Under the pieces are notes generated by a model that worked only from the letters and a program-made list of their open reading frames with translations, ran no database searches and had not been told where the DNA came from. Below, piece by piece: positions 8,358 through 16,739 of a DNA stretch of 64,000 bases (the stretch's first letter is position 1; each line of letters starts with the position of its first letter). The translations under genes were made by a program, and so were the position numbers. This stretch comes from Winogradskyella sp. (lineage in GTDB: Bacteria; Bacteroidota; Bacteroidia; Flavobacteriales; Flavobacteriaceae): assembly GCF_028289625.1 (NCBI RefSeq), contig NZ_JANQOM010000020.1, positions 117,676-181,675 of the forward strand, given 5' to 3'.

Positions 8358-9407
8358 TCAATTTGATTTGAGCCTTTTCGAGCTTTTTCTGATAATGAGT
8401 TGTGGCTGAAGCATCGTTTTATAAGTTGTGGAAAGATCTAAATCTGATTCTATTTGTTTAAAGAATAAATCCGCAGCCGCTCTACCCATATCTTCGGGGA
8501 ATTGATCAACCGTACTTAAGGCTGGTTCAACAAATTCTGTAAACGGTTCGTTAGAAAACCCTACAACACATACATCTTGGGGAATAGATTTACCTTTACT
8601 TTTTAAGGCTTGCATTATTCCCAGTGCAGCGTAGTCAGAGGCACTGAAAACACCATCATAATATTCATTTGCAAGAACGTTGTTAACAGTGTTGATGCCG
8701 TCTTCAACTTGAAGGTCACACCGAATCACTAACGTATCGTCTAGTTCTACAGAATTATCATTTAAGGCATCGAGATATCCTCTTTGCCGTTCCTTATAAA
8801 TATTACTTACTTGATGACTTGTTAAATGGACTATTCGTTTACAACCTTGTTTTATCAGATGTTCGGTTGCCATGTATCCGCCCAAATAGTCATCAATAAC
8901 AGCCTTACTGGCGTCAATTGCCGTTGTGGTTCGGTCAAACAATACAATAGGTACACCCTGTTTCTGAGCTTCAAGATAGTGGTCAAATTCGGTAGTGTTT
9001 TTGCCTAATGAACAAAAAATACCAGCTACTCGCGCATTTAAAAAAGCTTTGATTACGTCACGTTCACGATTAATGTCTTCATTAGATTGGGCGACAATAA
9101 CACTATAGCCCTTATCTAGAGCGATTTCTTCAACTCCACGAATAACGCTGGAAAAAAATGCACGGTCTATTCTTGGAACTACAAGCCCTAAGAGCTGAGT
9201 AGTTCCTTTTCGTAATGCACTGGCAACAAAATTGGGGCGATAGTTGATTTCGTTTGCTACGCGTTGCACGGCTTTTTTTGTGCTAGCGCTTATTCTGGGA
9301 TGATTATTTAAGGCTCGGGAAACAGTAGATGGAGTGATATCCAATTTTGCTGCTATGTCCTGTATAGTCGGTTTTCTTTTCAAGATGTTGTGTTTAAAAT
9401 TGTGCAA
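8358..9407 (-). CDS. LacI-family transcriptional regulator of the uronate locus
   Basis: The 349-residue protein has the LacI helix-turn-helix at residues about 14-60 (TIQDIAAKLDITPSTVSRAL, then RPNFVASALR, the hinge). A periplasmic-binding-like sensor domain follows (from LLGLVVPRID). It probably represses the locus and is relieved by a uronate intermediate. It is the first gene of the uxaCB operon and is divergent from the TonB receptor. Related palindromes before the receptor, before uxaA and before the T9SS paralogue are the probable targets, and a weak dyad lies before its own start. The ligand is inferred. Confidence 0.88.
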   Translation of the reverse strand: MHNFKHNILKRKPTIQDIAAKLDITPSTVSRALNNHPRISASTKKAVQRVANEINYRPNFVASALRKGTTQLLGLVVPRIDRAFFSSVIRGVEEIALDKGYSVIVAQSNEDINRERDVIKAFLNARVAGIFCSLGKNTTEFDHYLEAQKQGVPIVLFDRTTTAIDASKAVIDDYLGGYMATEHLIKQGCKRIVHLTSHQVSNIYKERQRGYLDALNDNSVELDDTLVIRCDLQVEDGINTVNNVLANEYYDGVFSASDYAALGIMQALKSKGKSIPQDVCVVGFSNEPFTEFVEPALSTVDQFPEDMGRAAADLFFKQIESDLDLSTTYKTMLQPQLIIRKSSKRLKSN

Positions 9408-9413
9408 TATTTG

Positions 9414-9427
9414 CGTAATCGTATGCG
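9414..9427. promoter_or_regulatory. Weak LacI-type operator candidate before the uronate regulator
   Basis: CGTAATCGTATGCG shares the central CG and outer GC positions with the TGCAAACGTTTGCA site 140 bp away and with the uxaA/kdgK site. It lies 7 bp upstream of the regulator's start codon, so it could mediate autoregulation. The match is imperfect. Confidence 0.4.
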
Positions 9428-9565
9428 CAAATATAAATAATTTTGATGATTAAGTGTTTCGTAAGAAGAATTCTTTGCTTAATTAGCATTTTATAGGTCT
9501 TTTCCATACATTTTAAGTAAAATCATTCATCTAAATTTTGTGATTTGATAATTTATTTGTAATTA

Positions 9566-9579
9566 TGCAAACGTTTGCA
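9566..9579. promoter_or_regulatory. Perfect LacI-type operator before the TonB-dependent receptor
   Basis: TGCAAACGTTTGCA is a perfect 14-bp palindrome with central CG, typical of LacI/CcpA-like operators. An upstream in-frame ATG (9565) overlaps it, but the next ATG at 9595 starts a normal signal peptide. The palindrome is therefore best read as lying in the 5' untranslated or promoter region, 15 bp before the true start. Confidence 0.75.
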
Positions 9580-9594
9580 CATAAATTTTTTAAT

Positions 9595-12417
9595 ATGAAA
9601 CTTTTAAGTACTTGTTCAAGAATCTTATGCGTTTTTAGCCTACTGGTATCGCTAACAGTTTTTCCGCAGGTTAACTCCACTGGAAAAGGTTCTGTTTCAG
9701 GGATTGTTTTGGCCAGCGATAATGGTAGTCTGTTACCTGGTGCATCGGTCTTTATAAAGGCTCTAAATATTGGTGGGGTATCTGATTTTGACGGTAGATT
9801 TTCGGTTACGGCTATTCCAGTAGGAAATCATCAATTACAAGTTTCTTATCTTGGGTATATTACAAAAACCATTGAAATAATCGTTAAAGAAGATGATAAT
9901 CTAAGCTTAGGTTCTATAATGCTCGAACCTTCCTTAAATCAACTAGGGGAAGTTATAGTTACAGCTTCAATTGAAGGTCAGCAAAAGGCTTACAACCAAC
10001 AACGGAATGCCGATAACATCAAAACTATAGTTTCTGCCGACCTTGTTAATCAGTTCCCTGACATCAATGTTGGCGAGGCCCTACAGAGGGTTGCCGGAGT
10101 AAATATTGAACGAAATAATGGAGAGGGAGCTAATATTAGATTACGGGGAACTCCAAGAAATTACACAACTGTAACTATAGATGGAGCGCAATTACCTACA
10201 ACAGATAGTGGTGGTAATCGCACTGAGTCCTTAGATCTAATACCCGCAGAACTCCTTTCCTCAATGGAGATTACAAAAGCACTATTGCCAGAAAACGATG
10301 GTGATGCTATAGGTGGTACCGTCAATTTGATTACGCCAACAGCAAGAAGTTCTAAGGGTCGTATTAAAGGAACAGTTGCTGGGGGTTATGCTGATATTTT
10401 TGAGCGTGGTAGTTTCAGAAGTAAAATTAGGTACGATAAAAGAAGTGAGGATGATAAGTTTGGTATAATAATCGGTGGTAGCTATTATAATACAGTTAAT
10501 GGGGAGGAACGATTAGAAACTAATTACAGATTTAGAGAAGTTGGCCCTAATGAAGAAAGACAATATGTGTTAGATGAGTTAGCACTTAGGCCTTTACTTA
10601 ATCTTAGAACACGTATTGGTGCCAATATGACACTAGATTATAAATTCAATGAACAAAGTACTGTTTTCACATCATTCTCTTATAATTTTCTAAGAGACCA
10701 GAACGAGCGTTATCGAATTCGATTTAGATCCATGGGGGACTTTCCCAATGCTGACAATATTAATGAAGTTGGTAGCGGTATAAATAGTAATGCTCGTTTA
10801 AGACGAGATATGTCTGATGATGATGAAAGGAGAGAAAATGTTAATCTAACCATAGGAGGTAGACATGCTTTGGGTGCATGGGGGAAATTGGACTATGGAT
10901 ATACGCTTTCGAGGTCCGAAAGAGAGGAAACATCGTTCAGGACGGTCTTTAGGGCAATAGGAGTTAATTATATAATTGATAGATCTGATCGTGATTTTCC
11001 GCAGTTTATACCTCAAGGATTTGATGTTAACGATTACAGCCAATATGAGTTTGGTGGTTATCAGGCCGACAATCCTAATTTAATTAATGGCTTCAACCAA
11101 ACAGGCTATCTCAATGTTACTGTTCCTTTACGTTTAGGCAACAAGGTAACAGGGGAATTCAAAACTGGCGGTAAGTTTAGATTACAAGAAAATTCAAGGC
11201 GAAGAACAAATTTACAATGGGCAGAATACCAAGGATTTTATACCTTAGATCAAGTTGTTGGCGACGATCAGGGATCTATATTCGATGGAAGATATGATAT
11301 GGGTTCTTTTCCTTCACCTTCCAGGTCTGCTAGACACTTTAATGCTAATTTTGACCTTTATACTTTTGATCCTGCTGAGAGCACATTCAATACCGTTTCA
11401 AATAGTTTTGACGTAGAAGAGAATATCTATGCTTGGTATGGGCAAGGCAAATTGAGCTTTGGTAAGTTTAGTGCAGTATTTGGTGCTCGTTACGAGGCAA
11501 CCTCTACCAACTATGAGGCAAATGTTGTAGAGCAGGTCGTAGGCGAAACCACAATTCGACTTGATGAAGGCGGCCCAGATTACAATTTCTTTCTTCCAAG
11601 TATCCACTTAAAATATAAACTTACTGATAGAACAAATCTTAGGGCTTCCTATTTTGAATCTTTTGCTAGACCTAACCTAATTGATTTGGTGCCAGCTGAA
11701 AATCGAAATTTTGCGGATAATGAAGTGCAGAGAGGTAATCCTGATCTTGTTCCTGCGTTTTCTAAAAATGTTGATGTTCTGGTTGAACACTATTTTAAAG
11801 ACGAAGGAACTATCAGTTTAGGCGTCTATTATAAACAAATTGATGATTTTATCTTTACACAGCAGTCTGTTGTATTAGATGATCCAATTATAGAAGGTTT
11901 TGAACTCATACAGCCAGTTAATGGCGAGGTAGCTGATGTTATAGGGGTTGAAGTAAATTTTGCTAAGAAGTTTACCTTTTTACCAGGGTGGCTCAATGGA
12001 TTTGGCATATATGCCAATTATACCTATGTAAATAGTAGCAGTTCATTTACCTTTATAGAAGATGATGGTACTATACTGAGAAGAGATGATGTACCATTAG
12101 TAGGGCAAGCTGACCATACGTGGAACGCTGCACTATACTATGACAAAGGAAAGTTCAGCATAAGAGGAGCTTTGAATTATAATGGGCAATCCTTTGATAG
12201 TTTTGATATTGACCCTACTAACGATTTTGTACTAGAAGAACGCTACCAGTTGGATGCCAATGCATCCTATAGGATTAATGATAGATTGACCGTTTTTGCT
12301 GAAGCGCAAAACTTGTTAAATACACCTGTGATTCAATTCAATCAATTCAGGGACCAGGTAACTAATCACGAAATATATGGAATCGTTGCTCGATTAGGTC
12401 TAAACTTTAATTTTTAA
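9595..12417 (+). CDS. TonB-dependent receptor (SusD-independent type) for oligouronides
   Basis: The start at 9595 gives a 940-residue precursor with a clean signal peptide (MKLLSTCSRILCVFSLLVSL...). The ATG 30 bp upstream would translate through the operator. Domains: a carboxypeptidase-regulatory-like barrel (about residues 30-110, with GSLLPGASVF and SDFDGRFSV), then a plug domain (about 120-245, with VNVGEALQRVAGVN-like text) and a 22-strand-type beta-barrel ending in F-N-F. The long SusC-specific insertions are absent and no SusD gene follows. The next gene, 3 bp after the stop, encodes a surface-type lipoprotein instead. The receptor likely imports pectin- or uronan-derived oligosaccharides across the outer membrane. 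The substrate is inferred from the locus only. Confidence 0.85.
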   Translation: MKLLSTCSRILCVFSLLVSLTVFPQVNSTGKGSVSGIVLASDNGSLLPGASVFIKALNIGGVSDFDGRFSVTAIPVGNHQLQVSYLGYITKTIEIIVKEDDNLSLGSIMLEPSLNQLGEVIVTASIEGQQKAYNQQRNADNIKTIVSADLVNQFPDINVGEALQRVAGVNIERNNGEGANIRLRGTPRNYTTVTIDGAQLPTTDSGGNRTESLDLIPAELLSSMEITKALLPENDGDAIGGTVNLITPTARSSKGRIKGTVAGGYADIFERGSFRSKIRYDKRSEDDKFGIIIGGSYYNTVNGEERLETNYRFREVGPNEERQYVLDELALRPLLNLRTRIGANMTLDYKFNEQSTVFTSFSYNFLRDQNERYRIRFRSMGDFPNADNINEVGSGINSNARLRRDMSDDDERRENVNLTIGGRHALGAWGKLDYGYTLSRSEREETSFRTVFRAIGVNYIIDRSDRDFPQFIPQGFDVNDYSQYEFGGYQADNPNLINGFNQTGYLNVTVPLRLGNKVTGEFKTGGKFRLQENSRRRTNLQWAEYQGFYTLDQVVGDDQGSIFDGRYDMGSFPSPSRSARHFNANFDLYTFDPAESTFNTVSNSFDVEENIYAWYGQGKLSFGKFSAVFGARYEATSTNYEANVVEQVVGETTIRLDEGGPDYNFFLPSIHLKYKLTDRTNLRASYFESFARPNLIDLVPAENRNFADNEVQRGNPDLVPAFSKNVDVLVEHYFKDEGTISLGVYYKQIDDFIFTQQSVVLDDPIIEGFELIQPVNGEVADVIGVEVNFAKKFTFLPGWLNGFGIYANYTYVNSSSSFTFIEDDGTILRRDDVPLVGQADHTWNAALYYDKGKFSIRGALNYNGQSFDSFDIDPTNDFVLEERYQLDANASYRINDRLTVFAEAQNLLNTPVIQFNQFRDQVTNHEIYGIVARLGLNFNF

Positions 12418-12420
12418 GAA

Positions 12421-13947
12421 ATGAAAACGTCAAAATTTTTAAGTATGATAGTTATGGTGATACCAATGATTTTTTTGGTGTCATGTGAACTTAATGATGA
12501 TGAAAACTTTCCTGACCCAACATATCCTGATCCAATTATAAGTGTTGGTGGTATAACAGAATTAAATTTAGGTGTTGCCCAGTTGATTAATATTCCAAAT
12601 TTAAATGTTGAAGGTGCTGTTGGCATTACAAATATCACCATCTCTGAAAGTGGTAATGTGCTGGAGAGTCAGAATTTTGATGGTACCTCTGGGATAGTGA
12701 ATTCTTCTTTTTCATTTCAGGTCCCTGAAGCTTGGTTTGATACCACACGTCAAGTAGTTTTTACAGCAAGGGATACCCAAAACAATACAGGACAAACTAC
12801 AATAACGGTGAATATATCAGAAATAGTACCACAATATACGATTGAAGACATTACACTTAATGGACAAGCATTCAAACGCATAACGGGTATCATTAATTTT
12901 GACGAAACTTTAGATAGCTCTTCATTATGGATTATTTCGGGACAGGTTGAAGTCTTTCAACAAACCACGTTGACTATTATAGAGGGAACGCAAATATTTG
13001 CTGAGACAGAAGATACCCGTTTAGAAGTTAATCAATTAGGCTTGGTAGATTGGCAGGGCACAGCAACCAACCCCATTGTTTTCAATGCTCTGGCCAATGC
13101 GCCTGGGCAAGGCGCAGGAAATACCGATAGAGGCCAATGGAGTGGTATAGGTATAGAGGGTGCTGGTGGTAATGATAACTCAGGTATAGTGAGGTACATA
13201 AGATTAATGTACCCTGGTAGTAACGATGATTCCATTCAGTTTACAAATGCTGGGGATCAAACCGTCGCGGAATATATTCAGGTGTACCGTCCTGGGGACA
13301 ATGGTATTAGAGTTAATGATGGCATGATTAATTTAAAATATATGGTTTCAACAGATCCTCTTGCGGGTGAAGCTGGGATTCGTTGGAGTGAAAACTGGAA
13401 TGGTAGTGGTCAATTTTGGGTTGTAAATATGTTAGAAGGTTCGGAGGCTATTCAAGGAAGAGCAGGGAGTGGATTTCTTTCTAATATAACTGTGACAGGT
13501 TCTGCCTTTAACAATCCTTCTACAAACCCAAATGGTCGTGGATTTAGAATTAGAAATGGAGGTACTGCAAAAATATATAATGCCGTTGTTACTGGAGTTG
13601 ACACGAGTATAAGGTTTAGCAATGGCAGTGAACAAGGTGTTGTTAACGGTGAAAGCTTTTTTGCAAATTCAGCTTCTTTTAACAATGAAGCTAACAATGG
13701 CACAGGTTTTCACAGTACAACAGATTTCTTTAACCCTACAGACAATGATTATATCCCAACATTCAATAACTCGGTGACACCCTTTACTATTGTTGATTCT
13801 TATGTCGGAACAGACACAACAAATTCAACATCTGCGGGAGCATTAGATCCCTTTTTTGATGATGTTAATTATGTTGGAGCAGTTGAGGTTGGAAATGACT
13901 GGACTTTAGGATGGTGTGTAAATATTGACGGAACACCTAGAAATTAA
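12421..13947 (+). CDS. Putative surface lipoprotein with repeat-rich (beta-helix-like) domain, partner of the TonB receptor
   Basis: The 508-residue protein has a lipoprotein signal ending in LVSC (Cys about residue 21). An Ig-like segment (about 35-135) follows. The remaining 370 residues are rich in Gly/Asn/Thr and carry short repeated beta-strand motifs such as RLEVNQLGLVDWQGTA and GQWSGIGIEGAGG, suggesting a right-handed beta-helix. It sits where a SusD would be expected, 3 bp after the receptor gene. The beta-helix part is strikingly similar to the T9SS protein at 32867-34315, for example in ANAPGQGAGNT and VAEYIQV.RPGDNGIR. No catalytic motif is recognised. Carbohydrate binding for the receptor is the likely role, but unproven. 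Confidence 0.65.
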   Translation: MKTSKFLSMIVMVIPMIFLVSCELNDDENFPDPTYPDPIISVGGITELNLGVAQLINIPNLNVEGAVGITNITISESGNVLESQNFDGTSGIVNSSFSFQVPEAWFDTTRQVVFTARDTQNNTGQTTITVNISEIVPQYTIEDITLNGQAFKRITGIINFDETLDSSSLWIISGQVEVFQQTTLTIIEGTQIFAETEDTRLEVNQLGLVDWQGTATNPIVFNALANAPGQGAGNTDRGQWSGIGIEGAGGNDNSGIVRYIRLMYPGSNDDSIQFTNAGDQTVAEYIQVYRPGDNGIRVNDGMINLKYMVSTDPLAGEAGIRWSENWNGSGQFWVVNMLEGSEAIQGRAGSGFLSNITVTGSAFNNPSTNPNGRGFRIRNGGTAKIYNAVVTGVDTSIRFSNGSEQGVVNGESFFANSASFNNEANNGTGFHSTTDFFNPTDNDYIPTFNNSVTPFTIVDSYVGTDTTNSTSAGALDPFFDDVNYVGAVEVGNDWTLGWCVNIDGTPRN

Positions 13948-14006
13948 TGCTTACCAAGCATATGCTTTAGTTAATTGATTGTAATTTGTAGTTAAGTTAA
14001 TTGATA

Positions 14007-14037
14007 AAGTGGCAATCTGATTTTGAGGTTGCCACTT
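14007..14037 (+). terminator. Hairpin after the receptor/lipoprotein pair (possible weak terminator or processing site)
   Basis: AAGTGGCAA (14007-14015) and TTGCCACTT (14029-14037) form a perfect 9-bp stem with a 13-nt loop. There is no strong T-tract, so it may be a processing/stability element rather than a terminator. It also covers the most upstream in-frame TTG of the next gene, which argues that translation begins further downstream. Confidence 0.5.
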
Positions 14038-14067
14038 ATTGTTAACCCATTACATAAATGTATTATT

Positions 14068-15408
14068 TTGAAATATCCAAAGTTGACTTTTCACAAACTA
14101 CTATTCCTCATCCTAGGGCTGAATTTAAGTACCTGTCAAAAAGAAAGTATGGTATTCAATGTGTTAGATTTTGGGGCTATCCCAGATAGAAAAACCTTAT
14201 CGACAAAAACCATTCAAGATGCTATTAACTTTACTATTTCAAAAAAAGGAACTTTAGTTTTTCCTAAAGGAACCTATTATTCTGGTGCACTCACTTTGGG
14301 TCCTGACATTACAATTGTACTTGAAGAAGGCAGCGTGTTGATGGCGAGTAGTGATCTAGAAGATTACAAGCATAAGGAGTTCATTTTAGCACCTTATGCA
14401 GATAATCTCATTATCAAAGGAAAAGGTACAATAAATGGTAATGGCCGTTCATTTTTTGATGATAAGTGGCAATTTAAGGAACGCCCACAACCATGGATAA
14501 ACATTCAAGATGCTAAAAATGTAAAAGTTGAAGGTATAACACTAATTAACAGTCCTTCTCATACCTTAAATTTTAACTATTGCAATGGCGTTGAAGTAAA
14601 GGGGCTAACCATTAAAAATCATCCCCAATCACCAAATACGGATGGTATTGATATCCGAAATTCCTCAAATGTTAGGATTTCAGAATGTGATATCCGAACA
14701 GGAGACGATGCCATTTGTATTAAGAATCATCGAAAACCGGAAAAATGGATAAACAGTAAAGGAGAGCCAAGGCCAAAAATTACTGAAGATATACATGTCA
14801 GTAACTGCTATATCGAAAGTGATGATTCTGCCTTAAAGCTTGGTACGGGTAGTGGTTACCTTACTCGTAATATTAGTTTTGACGATATCCGAATTAATAA
14901 TACCAGATATGCTGTTGCCTTATTTATGATGGATGGTGGCAGATATGAAGACATTACCTTTTCTAACATAAATGCCACAACAGGAAGCAGACATAAACAA
15001 GAATATCCAATCTTTATTGATGTCCATACGAGAACCGAAAACGGAAAAATCGGCGATATTTCAAAAATTTATTTTCGTAATAGCGAGTTTAATACCAGTG
15101 GCATTACTTACATCAGTGGCCATCCCGAACATAATATCGATTCCATTAGCTTCAAAAATGTTAGCTTTAACTATAAGCAACGTTTGGATAATAGCGATTG
15201 GGTGAAGCCTAAAGGTAATAAAACAATCCAACGTTGGGAAACTGCTGGTGATTACGTGCAAACTAAAGCAGATATGCTTATTGCTCATGCAGATGCTGTG
15301 ACTTTTGAAAATGTGGTCTTAAAACAGGATACTATAGTTAATTCGAATTTTGAATTAATTAATGCGAAAAGTGATACAGCAAGAATTAGAATAACAAGTT
15401 TAGATTGA
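14068..15408 (+). CDS. GH28-family (polygalacturonase-like) lipoprotein
   Basis: From a TTG start at 14068 this is 446 residues with a lipoprotein signal (KLLFLILGLNLSTC). No in-frame ATG exists before the signal peptide, and the TTG at 14023 lies inside a hairpin, so the start is uncertain. The right-handed beta-helix carries the GH28 motifs NTDGIDI and TGDDAICIK (catalytic Asp pair). The usual GHG histidine motif is replaced by a LGTGSGY segment and the RIK motif is not evident. GH28 enzymes hydrolyse alpha-linked galacturonides by inversion. This subtype may use another uronide linkage or rhamnogalacturonan. The gene opens the degradation operon that runs to 23919. Confidence 0.75.
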   Translation: MKYPKLTFHKLLFLILGLNLSTCQKESMVFNVLDFGAIPDRKTLSTKTIQDAINFTISKKGTLVFPKGTYYSGALTLGPDITIVLEEGSVLMASSDLEDYKHKEFILAPYADNLIIKGKGTINGNGRSFFDDKWQFKERPQPWINIQDAKNVKVEGITLINSPSHTLNFNYCNGVEVKGLTIKNHPQSPNTDGIDIRNSSNVRISECDIRTGDDAICIKNHRKPEKWINSKGEPRPKITEDIHVSNCYIESDDSALKLGTGSGYLTRNISFDDIRINNTRYAVALFMMDGGRYEDITFSNINATTGSRHKQEYPIFIDVHTRTENGKIGDISKIYFRNSEFNTSGITYISGHPEHNIDSISFKNVSFNYKQRLDNSDWVKPKGNKTIQRWETAGDYVQTKADMLIAHADAVTFENVVLKQDTIVNSNFELINAKSDTARIRITSLD

Positions 15409-15444
15409 AAATAGATACTGTTAACAACATATAAAGACAAAATA

Positions 15445-16737
15445 ATGTTTAAGAATAAAAGCATAACATACTATTATCTGATAAAAATTTATTTTTTCTT
15501 TCCTATAATCTTAAGCCTGTCGCTATTTTCTTGCGCTCAACAACGAACATTTGAACTAGATTCTTCTTACAATCAAAGAATTACTGAATCTCTAAAGCAT
15601 GCCACCAGCCATACCATAGACGCCATGCTATCCGAAAACGGTGAAGCCAAAGGGAACTACCGCTGGCTAAAAGGTAAATGGGAAGCTTACGAAACCGCAT
15701 GGCACACAGGACAAGCAATTTATGGCTTGTTGGAAGCTTATGAGATTACAGGAGAACAACGTGCTTTAGATGCTTCGATAATCGCTGGTAATTGGTGGGT
15801 AGGTTTACAATTTCCAAAAGGGCACCAGCTCGAAGGTTTTCTTAATGCAGTTCATGGAGATAAAATGGGAGAGCTCATTAACACCACAACTATTACAGAT
15901 GGCACGCCTGGACTATTCCTTTTGTCTAAAGTCACAGGAGATAATACCTATGCTGATGTTGCGACAAGTGCAGGTGCTTGGATTTTAGATAACCTCTACA
16001 TTCCTAAAGAACGATTGTCTTATAATATAGTTGACGGTAAAACTGGGGAAATCTGGAAAACCAAAAGCCCACATAAGCAGCATGAAGGATTACCTTTTGA
16101 TATTAAGCAAGTTGCCAGACCAAATGCTGAAGGTTATTTATGGTTAGATATTTATCATCATATTGGCGAAGAACGTTATAAAAAAGCCTTTTTGGAGATT
16201 TGTGATAAACTCGTTGCAGACCAAAGCCCAAGTGGTTTTTGGATGGATTATGAGCCTAATGAGCCTTTGAAGGGTCGAGTTCATGGTCGATTCAATACAT
16301 GGAATGCAGAAGCATTAATAGAAGCCTATAAGCTTACCGAAAACCAGACATATTTAGAATCTGCTCTAAAATGCGCAGATGCTATGGCTGGTGTTCAGGA
16401 CGGTACTGGTGTGATATGGTATGCCAGTTATTTGGATGGTAACCACGATAAACGTAGTCCCTGTGGTAGCTGTACCAGTTTTGCCGGAATACTGTGGTTA
16501 GAATTGTGGCACTTGGGTTATGACCGTTTTGAGCAACCCATTAGAGATGCTATGAATTTTACGCTTGCCAATCAATTTTCTGAAGATCATTCCGATAAGA
16601 ATTTGGCTGGAGCTTACTATGGCATTAGACAGCGCAGTAAGAAAAATGGTGAAATGCAGCTCTATTATAGGGACATCAATACCGCATTTGGAATGCGTTT
16701 TTTAAGTCGTATCCATAAAAGTGCTTTCAAAAAATAA
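15445..16737 (+). CDS. Lipoprotein with probable (alpha/alpha)-toroid glycosidase or lyase fold
   Basis: The 430-residue protein has a lipoprotein-type signal (ILSLSLFSC, Cys about residue 30). The mature part is helical, with repeated aromatic-rich pairs such as AYETAWHTGQAIYGLLEAYE, AEGYLWLDIYHHIGE and FNTWNAEALIEAYKL. That spacing is typical of six-hairpin (alpha/alpha) barrels used by GH88/GH105, GH127 and several polysaccharide lyases. I cannot place it in one family. It is co-transcribed between two GH28-like genes, 2 bp before the next start, so it probably acts on the same uronic-acid polymer in the periplasm or at the surface. Confidence 0.55.
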   Translation: MFKNKSITYYYLIKIYFFFPIILSLSLFSCAQQRTFELDSSYNQRITESLKHATSHTIDAMLSENGEAKGNYRWLKGKWEAYETAWHTGQAIYGLLEAYEITGEQRALDASIIAGNWWVGLQFPKGHQLEGFLNAVHGDKMGELINTTTITDGTPGLFLLSKVTGDNTYADVATSAGAWILDNLYIPKERLSYNIVDGKTGEIWKTKSPHKQHEGLPFDIKQVARPNAEGYLWLDIYHHIGEERYKKAFLEICDKLVADQSPSGFWMDYEPNEPLKGRVHGRFNTWNAEALIEAYKLTENQTYLESALKCADAMAGVQDGTGVIWYASYLDGNHDKRSPCGSCTSFAGILWLELWHLGYDRFEQPIRDAMNFTLANQFSEDHSDKNLAGAYYGIRQRSKKNGEMQLYYRDINTAFGMRFLSRIHKSAFKK

Positions 16738-16739
16738 GT

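Noticed and set aside
10380..13703. Repeats in the beta-helix lipoprotein as a CRISPR or DNA repeat
   Set aside because: The repetition is at protein level, with diverged codons; no regular direct repeat with spacers exists.
14972..15288. Overlapping frames on both strands inside the GH28-like gene
   Set aside because: They are shadows of the beta-helix gene, with no independent motif.
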